A stretch of 64,000 nt of DNA from Streptomyces flavidovirens DSM 40150. GTDB lineage: Bacteria; Actinomycetota; Actinomycetes; Streptomycetales; Streptomycetaceae. The notes beneath the pieces are model-generated. The model was not told where the DNA came from, made no database searches, and was given only the letters and a program-made list of their open reading frames with translations. The position numbers and the translations under genes are program-made. The DNA lies in NCBI RefSeq assembly GCF_000429085.1, contig NZ_AUBE01000016.1, positions 62,001 to 126,000 on the forward strand. Direction: 5' to 3'. Below are positions 23,681 through 32,192 of the stretch, piece after piece; positions within the stretch are counted from its first letter, which is position 1; the number at the start of each line of letters is the position of its first letter.

Positions 23681-24654
23681 GCGAGGACCCGAGAGGAGGG
23701 GTGGGAGAGTTCGCTGGACGCGACGGAGGAGGCGCGCATGCGGGTGGAAACGGCGGCTCGGGCGGCGCGCTGCTGGTGGTCGGCGATGTGGTCACCGATG
23801 TCGTGGCCCGCCATCGCACGCCGCTGGTGCGGGCGACCGACACGGCGGCGGAGATCCGGACGCTGCCGGGCGGAGCCGGCGCCAACGTGGCCTGCTGGGC
23901 GGCGTACACGGGACTGGCGGACGTACGGCTTCTGGCGCGGGCCGGTACGGATGCGGGCGCCTGGCACGAGGAGCGGCTGCGGAGTGCGGGTGTGCGTCCG
24001 CAGGTGGTGCTCGACGAGGAGGCGGCGACCGCCACCGTGATTTCCCTGGTCGACGCCGCCGCCGAGCGCACGTTCCTCACCGACAGCGGCGCCGCCCTGC
24101 GCCTCTCCCCCGCCGACTGGTCCGCGTCCCTCCTGGACGGAGTCGCCCACCTCCATCTCTCCGGCTACCTCTTCTTCGCCGATACGAGCCGGGAAACGGC
24201 CCGCCTGGCGCTGCGGGCCGCGCGGGAGCGGGCGGTGACGGTGAGCGTGGATCCGGCGTCGGCGGGGTTCATCACCGCGCTGGGGGTGGACCGTTTCCTG
24301 GAGGCCGTGTCCGGGGCGGATGTGCTGCTGCCCAATGAGGACGAGGCCCGGCTGCTCACCGGGCTGCCGGAGCCGGCGGACGCGGCGGCCAAGCTGAGCC
24401 GCCACTTTCCGCTCGTCGCCACCACCCTGGGCGCGGGAGGAGCGCTGCTCGCCGCCGCCGGCAGCGTGCACGGCCGGATTCCGGCTGTTCCGGCGAAGCC
24501 GGTGGACACGACGGGTGCGGGCGACGCGTTCGCGGGTGCGTTCCTCGCGGCGCGCCTTGCCGGTGCGGATGATGCGCGGGCCGCCGCGGTGGGATGCGGG
24601 GCGGGGGCGCGTGCGGTGACCGTGATGGGCGGGCGGCCGCCGCCACGGCGGTAA
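23677..24654 (+). CDS. psuK: PfkB-family kinase, probable pseudouridine kinase
   Basis: A 325-residue ribokinase-superfamily protein with GGAGANVACWAAYTG (substrate glycine motif, about residues 68-82) and DTTGAGDAFAGAF (catalytic Asp, about 278-290). A glycine-rich 35-residue N-terminal leader is unusual. Coupling to psuG by an ATGA overlap supports phosphorylation of pseudouridine to its 5'-phosphate, the substrate of PsuG. The family alone would allow another nucleoside or sugar. Confidence 0.85.
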   Translation: MSEDPRGGVGEFAGRDGGGAHAGGNGGSGGALLVVGDVVTDVVARHRTPLVRATDTAAEIRTLPGGAGANVACWAAYTGLADVRLLARAGTDAGAWHEERLRSAGVRPQVVLDEEAATATVISLVDAAAERTFLTDSGAALRLSPADWSASLLDGVAHLHLSGYLFFADTSRETARLALRAARERAVTVSVDPASAGFITALGVDRFLEAVSGADVLLPNEDEARLLTGLPEPADAAAKLSRHFPLVATTLGAGGALLAAAGSVHGRIPAVPAKPVDTTGAGDAFAGAFLAARLAGADDARAAAVGCGAGARAVTVMGGRPPPRR

Positions 24655-24679
24655 CGGTGGGGTGGAAGCGGGCCGGAAC

Positions 24680-25336
24680 CTAGCTGTGGTGACCGGGCGG
24701 ACCCTTCCACGCCGGATGCCGTGGATCATCGGCCCGTACGAGCACATCGGCGGCCTCCCCCGGCTCCGCCTCCCGCTCGTAACGGGCCAGGGCAGGCAGC
24801 GTCCACTTCGCCCCCGCCTCCGTCCTGCGCTCCAACGCCCCTGCTGACAAGCGCACATGCACCGTCAGGTCGAACGGGAACCAGTGCCGCAGGAGCATCG
24901 GGCCGTGCAGCAACAGCACACCGCCGGGCGGCAGCTGGACGTACGGACTGCGCGTCGCCCGGTCGGTGGCCGGATCCCACAGGTCGGGCAGCACGCGTCC
25001 GGTACCACCGGGCTCCAGTGGGCCGAAGACCTCGCGCCACAGGGCACCGATGTCGAACCAGCCGTCGTAGTACGAGTCGGCGTCCTCCTTGCCGAACTCG
25101 TAGCGCAGCGACGCGGGCCGCAGGAACCCCTCCGCAGCGACGACCAGGACCGTTCGGCCACGTAGCCTCAGCGCTTCGGCGAGCCGCTCCGCGACCTCAC
25201 CGGTACGGGCGGCAGGTGCGCCGTCGACAGCGACTTTGAGCCACGGCGACGACGGTTGCCCGTCGGCCTCCGGGCCGCCGAGATGGTCCGCGAGGGCGGC
25301 GGTGAGCCGTTCCCAGGTGATCGCTTCGAACCGCAC
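24680..25336 (-). CDS. Uridine kinase-like protein
   Basis: A 218-residue protein resembling actinobacterial uridine kinase-family proteins. The P-loop position reads VAVDGAPAARTGEVAERLAE, so the canonical GxxxxGK(S/T) is altered (AARTGE). YYDGWFDIGALWREVFGPL and GVLLLHGPMLLRHWFPFD match conserved segments of the family. The GTG at 25336 is picked because GAGG lies 5 bases upstream; a GTG at 25342 lacks spacing. It starts 7 bases after the stop of a small upstream gene, so they form an operon, converging on psuK. Nucleoside salvage is the likely theme, with activity uncertain because of the P-loop. Confidence 0.75.
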   Translation of the reverse strand: MRFEAITWERLTAALADHLGGPEADGQPSSPWLKVAVDGAPAARTGEVAERLAEALRLRGRTVLVVAAEGFLRPASLRYEFGKEDADSYYDGWFDIGALWREVFGPLEPGGTGRVLPDLWDPATDRATRSPYVQLPPGGVLLLHGPMLLRHWFPFDLTVHVRLSAGALERRTEAGAKWTLPALARYEREAEPGEAADVLVRADDPRHPAWKGPPGHHS

Positions 25337-25343
25337 GGTCACC

Positions 25344-25559
25344 TCATGAGGGCGAGCCGGACGAGCCGGGTTCCGATCGCCCGGCGAGCGCCGCACCGCG
25401 CTCCGCGATCAGGTCCTGGCAGGCGTGCAGCCCGGGCCTCGGCGTGACACCGGAGGAGCGGACGGCGAAGACGGCCTGGACCGACCGCCCCTCGACGACG
25501 AGTTCGTCGACTTTTTCGCGTACGGCGGCGGGCAGCGCGGCCCAGAGATCCGAAGTCAT
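25344..25559 (-). CDS. Small conserved-type protein upstream of uridine kinase-like gene
   Basis: A 71-residue protein (MTSDLWAALPAAVREKVDEL...) whose N-terminal 50 residues are predicted helical and regular; the C-terminus is Gly/Ser/Pro-rich. I do not recognise a domain. A small antitoxin-like or regulatory partner is conceivable but not supported. It is tightly linked (7 bp) to the kinase-like gene, so the two are likely cotranscribed. Confidence 0.65.
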   Translation of the reverse strand: MTSDLWAALPAAVREKVDELVVEGRSVQAVFAVRSSGVTPRPGLHACQDLIAERGAALAGRSEPGSSGSPS

Positions 25560-25638
25560 GAGACCGACCCTAGCCGCACCCGGAGGCACAGCCCGCGACG
25601 AACCTCGTCACCCCGCGCTGCCGACCGCGTCGCGCTCC

Positions 25639-26175
25639 TTACTCCCCCGCCTCACAGGCGGGCGCATCGGCGTCCACTGAGAGCGGGCTGCCGGCTGGCA
25701 GCATGTAGGTCACGTACAGCACGACCGGCTCGCTCCCGAGGTTGCGCCCTATGTGCCGGTGCTTGGCTCCGGACGGTTCGATGAAGGACTGGCCGGCGGT
25801 CGTCGTCTCGACGGAGCAGTCGTCGAGCGTCCGCGACAACGTGCCTTTCTGTACGACGGCGATGAGCTGACCGGGGTGGTGGTGCCAGCCGGTCGAGCCG
25901 CCGGGAGCGATGGTTATGGTGCGTACGACCACATCGGTGACCCCTTTGGCCTCCACCTTCATGGTCCCGGAGGACGTACCGGTGGCCAGCACCGTGCCGC
26001 TCACTCCGCTGCCGGGCGTCGCGAGCGCGGCGGACGGCACCATCCCGAGCGCCGCCACACATCCGCCGAGAACCATGCCCTTGCGCCCCCATCTCTGCTC
26101 ACCGTTCCGCACGAGCGGCAGCGACCGCAGTGACCGCAGCGAGTGCGACAACCGCGGCAACTTCAAGAACCCCAT
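25639..26175 (-). CDS. Exported cupin-domain protein
   Basis: A 178-residue protein. Residues 1-52 are basic and then hydrophobic (RKGMVLGGCVAALGMVPSAALA), consistent with a long signal peptide. The mature part is a cupin with a full metal motif, GGSTGWHHHPGQLIAVVQKG, and the later GAKHRHIG, giving three His ligands plus Gln. Exported cupins of this type are frequent in Streptomyces but have no known substrate. GGAGG lies 7 bases before the ATG at 26175. Confidence 0.82.
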   Translation of the reverse strand: MGFLKLPRLSHSLRSLRSLPLVRNGEQRWGRKGMVLGGCVAALGMVPSAALATPGSGVSGTVLATGTSSGTMKVEAKGVTDVVVRTITIAPGGSTGWHHHPGQLIAVVQKGTLSRTLDDCSVETTTAGQSFIEPSGAKHRHIGRNLGSEPVVLYVTYMLPAGSPLSVDADAPACEAGE

Positions 26176-26403
26176 GGGTACCCCTCCCCCAACTTGCCTA
26201 CCGGACACCAGACTTGAACAGGTACCCCGTCGCCTCAGCCGCCGAAACGGCCTCACCGTACCCGAGTCCCACCCCACGCCCCAGGGGTTGCGCACGACGG
26301 TTGCCCGCTGCGCTCAGCGGCCCGACAGGGTCTGATCCGCGTGCAGCTCGCGGCGGCTCGGAGCGTGCGCTGACCACTGCCGGCGGCTGGGTACGCTCCC
26401 CGC

Positions 26404-27060
26404 ATGGACCTGGTGGCGATCGAACCAGAACCACGGCAGCGACGGCACTGCGCCGAGTGCCGACAGGGCCCCCTGCGCTTCCACCTCCTCGAGTTCAACG
26501 CGGTCATCTGCCTCGACTGTGCCGACCTGGCCCACCTGGTCTACCTCCCGCGAGGCAACGCGGCCCTGACGCGCAGAGCCCGCGAGGCAAGCTCGCTCTG
26601 GGCGGTGGTCATCCGCCACAACCGACGCCGCAAGCGTTACGAACGCCAGGGCCTCCTCGTCGAGTCACCGGCCCTGGCCCGCGCCGAGGCGGCCTGTCTG
26701 GCCGACGCCGACGCCCGGGCCCGCCGCCGCGAACGCGACGCGGCCCGCCGCGCGGCCGAGGACGTACGCTTCACCGCCGCCCTGACCGCCGAGATCCTCC
26801 GCCTCTTCCCGTCCTGTCCAGCGCCCCGGGCCCAAGCCATCGCCGCCCATACCTCACAACGCGGCAGCGGCAGGGTGGGCCGCAGCGCGGCGGGCCGTTC
26901 ACTGGCCGAGGAGGCGGTGACGGCGGCGGTACGGGCTGCCGTACGCCACGAGGACACGGCGTACGACGCACTGCTCATGAGCGGAGTGCCGCGGCACAAG
27001 GCCCGCGCCCAAGTGCGGGCAGTCATCGACGTGTTACTTGAGACCTGGCGACGGCCCTAG
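26404..27060 (+). CDS. DUF2293 domain-containing protein
   Basis: A 218-residue protein. The N-terminal part has a small Cys pair arrangement (CAECRQGP...CLDCADL, about residues 16-41), which could bind zinc. A strongly basic helical middle follows (RHNRRRKRYERQG and RARRRERDAARRA). The C-terminal DUF2293 core reads ILRLFPSCPAPRAQAIAAH then GSGRVGRS. The function of DUF2293 is unknown. Codon 211 is TTA (27034-27036), rare in Streptomyces and read by the bldA tRNA. TACGCT 6 bases before the ATG suggests a leaderless mRNA. Confidence 0.88.
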   Translation: MDLVAIEPEPRQRRHCAECRQGPLRFHLLEFNAVICLDCADLAHLVYLPRGNAALTRRAREASSLWAVVIRHNRRRKRYERQGLLVESPALARAEAACLADADARARRRERDAARRAAEDVRFTAALTAEILRLFPSCPAPRAQAIAAHTSQRGSGRVGRSAAGRSLAEEAVTAAVRAAVRHEDTAYDALLMSGVPRHKARAQVRAVIDVLLETWRRP

Positions 27061-27102
27061 GGGGTGCCCCCGACTCAACATCCTCACCTTTCACCGGCAC
27101 AC

Positions 27103-28443
27103 TCAACCGTTGTAGACCTGGATCCGCCGCCCACCGCGCCGCTTGATCAGGTCAGGCAGCAAGGAGTCCAGTTCACTGACGATCGCCGGCACGTCCAGGC
27201 TCAGAAGTCGCCTGTTCCGCATGAGGATCCGGCCGTCGACGACTGTGGTCAGCACGTCGCTGGAGCGCGCGCTGTGCACCAGGGTGGCGGCGATGTCGTG
27301 GACAGGCCGCGTATGCGGTCCGGTGAGGTCCACCAGGATCAAGTCCGCCCGGAATCCGGGCGCAAGCGCCCCTGCCTTACCTGGCAGTCCCACGGCCAGG
27401 GCACTCTGGCGGGTCGCGTGATCGAGCGCCTGCCGGGCGGTCATCCACGTGGGGTCCTGCTCGACGGACTTTTGCACCAGCGCGGTGAGGGTCATGCTTT
27501 CCCACACATCGAGAGTGTTGTTCGAGGCCGCCCCGTCGGTCGCCAGGCCGACGGGAATCCCGATGGAGCTCAGCGCCCGGACAGGAGTGGTGCCCCAGCC
27601 GAACTTCAGGTACCCCCTCGGGGCTGTGGCGACGGCGATCCGCCCACCGCCTTCCTGGAGCACCGCCAGGTCCTCCTCCCTGATCCCCGTGCCGTGCGCG
27701 ATGAGCAGGTCGACGTCCAGCAGTCCGGCGCGCTGGAGCACCTGGATCGGCGTACGCCCGTACCGCTCCAGGCTGCTGTCCGTCTGCGCCTTGTTCTCGG
27801 CCGCGTGGAGGTGTACGGGCAGCCCGTGCTCGCGCGCGAGCCGGGCGGTGGCCGCCAGATCGGTGTCGTCCACGGTGTACGGGGCGTGCGGGGCCAGGGA
27901 TGTGGTGATCCGCCCTCCGGCCGCGCCCCGCAGCCGCAGCGCGAAGTCCAGTGAACGTTCGCGTCCTTCGGGGCCCTGGCTGGAGAAGTAGGCCCAGCCC
28001 AGGTTGGCCCGCAGGCCGCTCTCGGTGACGGCGGCGGCCACCCGGTCCATCGAGAAGTAGTGGTCGGCGAAGGATGTGACCCCACCCCGGATCATCTCGG
28101 CGCAGGCCAGCAGCGCCCCGAGCTCCACCACACGGTCGGTGAGGTTGCTTTCGATGGGCCAGATCCAGTCGTTGAACCACTCCTCGACCGCGAGGTCCTC
28201 CGCGATGCCCCTCAGCGCCACCATCGGTGTGTGGGTATGGCAGTTGATGAAGCCGGGCATCGCCAGCTGACCGCTCGCGTCGATGCGCTCGACGGACGGC
28301 ACATGGGCCGCCTCCGGGGCGGACGTGACGGACTGGATGACGCCGTCGCGTACGACGATGCCGGCGTTCTCGGCGAACCCGATCTCGCCGTGTTCGCTGT
28401 GCACCAGGGCGGTGCAGCCCGTAATGACAAGATCGGCGGTCAT
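27103..28443 (-). CDS. Amidohydrolase, S-adenosylhomocysteine/cytosine deaminase-like
   Basis: A 446-residue metal-dependent amidohydrolase of the ATZ/TRZ - SAH deaminase group. The metal site His pair is in PGFINCHTHTPM (about residue 68), the third His in LPVHLHAAENK (about 205), and the Asp in LATDGAASNN (about 300). ELGALLACAEMIRGGVTSFAD is also typical of chlorohydrolase/SAH deaminase enzymes. A likely reaction is deamination of an aminated ring or nucleoside such as SAH or methylthioadenosine. Its GAGGAG overlaps the stop region of the upstream P450 gene (9-bp gap), so the two are one operon. Confidence 0.9.
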   Translation of the reverse strand: MTADLVITGCTALVHSEHGEIGFAENAGIVVRDGVIQSVTSAPEAAHVPSVERIDASGQLAMPGFINCHTHTPMVALRGIAEDLAVEEWFNDWIWPIESNLTDRVVELGALLACAEMIRGGVTSFADHYFSMDRVAAAVTESGLRANLGWAYFSSQGPEGRERSLDFALRLRGAAGGRITTSLAPHAPYTVDDTDLAATARLAREHGLPVHLHAAENKAQTDSSLERYGRTPIQVLQRAGLLDVDLLIAHGTGIREEDLAVLQEGGGRIAVATAPRGYLKFGWGTTPVRALSSIGIPVGLATDGAASNNTLDVWESMTLTALVQKSVEQDPTWMTARQALDHATRQSALAVGLPGKAGALAPGFRADLILVDLTGPHTRPVHDIAATLVHSARSSDVLTTVVDGRILMRNRRLLSLDVPAIVSELDSLLPDLIKRRGGRRIQVYNG

Positions 28444-28452
28444 CCTGGCTCC

Positions 28453-29667
28453 TCAGTAGCGCACGGGAAGGGTGAGAAGTCCTCGGGCGCGTGTCGAGGG
28501 CCTCCATCGCAGCTCGCTGTACGGCACGTCGAGCGCCAGTCGCGGAAAACGCTCCAGCAGCGCGCCGAGGGCGATCTCGGTCTCGAGCCGGGCGAGGGGC
28601 GCGCCCAGGCAGTAGTGGATGCCGTGGCCGAGTGCGAGGTGACCTGCCGTGTCACGGTCGAGGTCGAGCCGGTCGGGTTCGGGGAAGCGGAGGGGGTCGC
28701 GGTCGGCGGCCGCAAGAGACAGCAGCACCGTTTCCCCGGCCGGCACGGTGACACCGCCGATGAGGAGGTCCTCGACGGGGAACCGGCGGATGGCCAGCAG
28801 CGCGGGCCCGTCGTACCGTACGAGCTCCTCGACCGCGGACGGGATCCTGGCCGGGTCGGCGCGGAGCTTCGCGAGTTGTCCGGGGTGGCGGAGCAGGGCG
28901 AGAGTGGCGTTTGCGATGAGCTGGACGGTGTTCTCGTACCCGGCGAAGAGGATGAGGAAGGCGAGCGACATCAATTCGTCCTCGCTCAGCCGGTCGTCGC
29001 CGTCGTTCTCGTCCCGTACGGCGATCAGCGCGGACAGCAGGTCGTCGCCGGGCTCGGCGCGCTTGTGCGCGATCAGCCGTCCGAAGAACCCGAGCATGCC
29101 GCCGATGGCTTCCTTCGCCCGCCCCGGCCGCGCGGGGTCGGGCGCGACCAGCGCGTCCGTCCAGTCCCGGAAGTCCGGCCGGTCCCGCGGGGGCACGCTC
29201 AGCAGCTCGCAGATGACGGCGATGGGCAGCGGTGCGGCGTAGGCGGCGACGAGATCGGCCCGCCCGTCGGCGGCGATGTCGTCCAGCAGCGCGTCGGCGG
29301 TACGCCGGACGGGCTCCCGGAGCCTTTCGATCCGCCCGGCGGTGAACGCCTGCGTCACGAGGCGCCGGATGCGGGTGTGATCGGGCGGGTCCATGTTGAG
29401 CAGGTTGGCGTCGAGCGCGGGCGGCAGCGCGAATCCCTGGTAACCGCCGGGCAGGGCACGGCGCTTGTCCAGCGACAGCCGCGGATCGGCGAGCGCCTGA
29501 CGTACGTCGTCGTAACGGGTGACGATCCAGGCGGGCCGCCCGTCCGGCCCGGCGATCCGGTGCACGGGCCCGGCCTCACGGAGGCGCGCGTACAGGCCGT
29601 ACGGATCGGCCATGACCTCACTCGTCGGATCGCTGAGGAACGAAGTGCCGGACGCCGCAATTGCCAT
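28453..29667 (-). CDS. Cytochrome P450
   Basis: A 404-residue soluble bacterial P450. The I-helix motif FLILFAGYENTVQLIANATL (about residues 232-251), K-helix ExxR (EELVR) and the heme-binding loop HLALGHGIHYCLGAP with axial Cys353 are present. The normally conserved Phe seven residues before the Cys is Leu here (codon CTC, one base from TTC). An unusual tolerance of the heme pocket is possible, or a redox shift. It is in an operon with the amidohydrolase. No ferredoxin gene is adjacent. The substrate is unknown. Confidence 0.94.
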   Translation of the reverse strand: MAIAASGTSFLSDPTSEVMADPYGLYARLREAGPVHRIAGPDGRPAWIVTRYDDVRQALADPRLSLDKRRALPGGYQGFALPPALDANLLNMDPPDHTRIRRLVTQAFTAGRIERLREPVRRTADALLDDIAADGRADLVAAYAAPLPIAVICELLSVPPRDRPDFRDWTDALVAPDPARPGRAKEAIGGMLGFFGRLIAHKRAEPGDDLLSALIAVRDENDGDDRLSEDELMSLAFLILFAGYENTVQLIANATLALLRHPGQLAKLRADPARIPSAVEELVRYDGPALLAIRRFPVEDLLIGGVTVPAGETVLLSLAAADRDPLRFPEPDRLDLDRDTAGHLALGHGIHYCLGAPLARLETEIALGALLERFPRLALDVPYSELRWRPSTRARGLLTLPVRY

Positions 29668-29948
29668 GGCCCCACCCTAGACGGACCCTTACGCACGCCA
29701 CGGCGTCCCCTCGCACAGCCGGGGAGAGTTCGGCGGGCGCGCGACGGGGGCAGCACAGATCCGGTCTTCCGCCGGGCTTCCGCTCTACTCTGCCGGAGTC
29801 TCGTCGAGACAGTTCGTGCAGACATATGCCATAGGAACACGGTTGGCCGATACGCTCTCATTCCGCTTCCGTGGGCATCCCCGGAAGTGTTCAGGGAGGG
29901 CTGTCCAGGCTCCGCCGCGCAGCCCTTGCACCGCCTGGGGGGCTTCGC

Positions 29949-32063
29949 GTGCAAGAGATGATCAAGGGTTCGAATGTCAGTCTGGCAGCGCTCAGCGAGG
30001 ACACCGGATCCGTCACTGTCAGCCTGGGATGGAGCAGCCCCAACGGGGACGGGGACGCCGACGTGTCTGTGTTGCTGCTGGATGCGGACGGGAAGGTACG
30101 CAGCAATGCCGACTTCTTCTTCTACAACAACCCGGCCGCCGACAACGGCAGCGTGCAGCTGCTCGGCCAGACGCCGACCAGCAACGGCAATGAGGACCGC
30201 ATCCAGCTCGACCTCACCGCGTTACCGTCCGACGTCGACCGGGTAGTAGTCGCGGCCAGCCGTCATCAGCGCGCGGGGTTCGGTCAGTTGGAGAACCTGC
30301 GCATCACTCTCACCGATGCGGGCGGCGAGCGACTCGTCGGATTCTCCATTTCTGAGACCGGGGTGGAGAGCGCCTTCGTCTTCGGCGAGATCTACCGGCG
30401 CAACGACGAGTGGAAGTTCCGGGCAGTCGGGCAGGGTTACGAAACCGGGCTGGCCGGACTGGCCACCGACTACGGCATCGAGATCGACGATGACGACGAA
30501 GAGGACATGGAGGCTGCTGCGCAGCAGGGCCTGCAGGACGTCTCCGGCGAAGCGCCGGCCTCGGCGGCGGTCCCGGTGCCGAGCCCGGCGGCGTCGGTCG
30601 CCGACATTCCGGTGGCTATGGTTTCGGTGGCTGAGGATCCGGTGGCTGAGGATCCGGTGGTCGAGGTCGCGGTCGTTGCGGTTCCGGTGGTCGTCCCGGC
30701 TCAGGGTGGCCCTGTGCCCGCTGCTCCCGCGCGCCGACTGCGTACCGCCAGGAAGAAGGTCACGCTTCCCAAGGCCCCCAGGAAGTCGCTGGCGGAGAAC
30801 GACTCCTGGCGAACCGCCCGGCTGTTCCCCGGTTCGTCCCTCAAGAACGACAGGGAACGCGAGGTCCGGGCGACCTCGATCCTGCTGTCGGTGATGGCCC
30901 ACGTGCCGGAGTTCGGCCGCAGGCTCACCGCCGGTTTCGGCGCGCCGTCCGGTTACATCGAAACGTTCACCGAAGTCACGCTGCCGAACGGGGACAACCC
31001 CAGGCGCCCGGACGGCATTATCCGTATCGAGCGCGCGGGCAGGCTCTGGACGGCCCTGGTGGAGACCAAGACCAACGGCAATCCGCTCAAGGCCCAGCAG
31101 GTGCAGGACTACATGGACATCGCCGCCCGGCGCGGATACGAAGCCGTGATCACGCTCTCCAACGATGTGGCGCTCGAAGGCAGTCCTCTCGTCGACGTCA
31201 AGGTCGACGGCCGGCGGAAGCACAAGGTCGCCCTGTGGCACCTCTCCTGGGCCGAAGTCACCCACCAGGCGCAGATGCTGCTCCGCCATGAAGGCGTACG
31301 TAACGAGATCCGCGCCTGGATGCTCCAGGAACTCCTCCAGTACCTCCAGCACGAGAACTCCGGTTGTCACGGCTTCCAGAACATGGGACCTGCCTGGGTA
31401 CCGGTACGGAACGGCATCGACCAGGAGACCCTCTGCCCGGGCGACCAGCGAGCCGTGCTCGTCGTCGAGAGCTGGGAACGGCTCATCCGGCAGGTCTGCC
31501 TGAGGCTGGGAGGCGAGCTGGGCGAGAAGGTCATGCCGGTCCAGCGCGCCAAGCGGGGCACCGACCCGCAGTCCAGGCGTACGGAGCTCGCGGAGCGCTT
31601 CTGCGAAGACGGGCGGCTGCACGCCGAAATCCGTATCGACGGCGTGGCCGGAGCACTCGCCATCACCGCCGACCTGCGGCTGGGCAAACTACGGACCTCC
31701 ATCGACATCGTGGCCCCCGACCACGTGTATCCCCTCAGCAGGGTCAAGCGCCTGCTGAAGCAGCTCGTGGAGGCGCCGGCCGACCTCCATGTCCAGGCGC
31801 TTCTCGACGGTCAGGGCGCAGGCCCGCGCGGCACGCTGGAGAAACTCCGGCCCGAACCCGGCGACCTCGTCCCGAGGAACGCCGGTGGGCAGATTTCCGG
31901 CTTCCGGCTGTCTCTCTCCAAGAGTGTGGGCAGCACTCGTGGGAACGCCGAGTCCGGATTCATCCGCAGCGTCGACGACGCGGTGGACCGCTTCTACTCA
32001 AGTGTGATCGTGCACTTGGAGTCTCGGGCCGGTCGCCGGCCGTCGGAGGTCGCGTCGGCCTGA
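29949..32063 (+). CDS. TerD domain fused to PD-(D/E)XK nuclease-like domain
   Basis: A 704-residue fusion. Residues 1-180 are a TerD domain (VQEMIKGSNVSLAAL, LGWSSPNGDGDADVSVLLLD, EWKFRAVGQGYETGLAGL). Residues 180-285 are an acidic then Val/Pro-rich linker with a 15-bp repeat (VAEDP twice). Residues 290-420 look like a restriction-endonuclease fold: Asp355 in RRPDGIIRI, then Glu372-Thr-Lys374 in WTALVETKTNG, followed by the helix QQVQDYMDIAARRGYEAVITLSN. Residues 420-704 are an unassigned C-terminal region. GTG 29949 is preceded by GGGGGG 6 bases upstream. Codon 92 is TTA (30222-30224), implying bldA dependence. It is divergent from the P450 and convergent with a SNF2-SWIM operon. Nuclease function is inferred from motifs only. 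Confidence 0.8.
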   Translation: MQEMIKGSNVSLAALSEDTGSVTVSLGWSSPNGDGDADVSVLLLDADGKVRSNADFFFYNNPAADNGSVQLLGQTPTSNGNEDRIQLDLTALPSDVDRVVVAASRHQRAGFGQLENLRITLTDAGGERLVGFSISETGVESAFVFGEIYRRNDEWKFRAVGQGYETGLAGLATDYGIEIDDDDEEDMEAAAQQGLQDVSGEAPASAAVPVPSPAASVADIPVAMVSVAEDPVAEDPVVEVAVVAVPVVVPAQGGPVPAAPARRLRTARKKVTLPKAPRKSLAENDSWRTARLFPGSSLKNDREREVRATSILLSVMAHVPEFGRRLTAGFGAPSGYIETFTEVTLPNGDNPRRPDGIIRIERAGRLWTALVETKTNGNPLKAQQVQDYMDIAARRGYEAVITLSNDVALEGSPLVDVKVDGRRKHKVALWHLSWAEVTHQAQMLLRHEGVRNEIRAWMLQELLQYLQHENSGCHGFQNMGPAWVPVRNGIDQETLCPGDQRAVLVVESWERLIRQVCLRLGGELGEKVMPVQRAKRGTDPQSRRTELAERFCEDGRLHAEIRIDGVAGALAITADLRLGKLRTSIDIVAPDHVYPLSRVKRLLKQLVEAPADLHVQALLDGQGAGPRGTLEKLRPEPGDLVPRNAGGQISGFRLSLSKSVGSTRGNAESGFIRSVDDAVDRFYSSVIVHLESRAGRRPSEVASA

Positions 32064-32192
32064 GGAGCCGGCACGGTCATGACCGGCGGAGACTGGCACG
32101 GTGGCCGGGCCCTAAGCGCGCGCCCGGCCGCGGCACGACGGTTGGCGGGAGGCGGTCGCGGCGGAACACGACCACCTCGCCGGCCTGTGACG

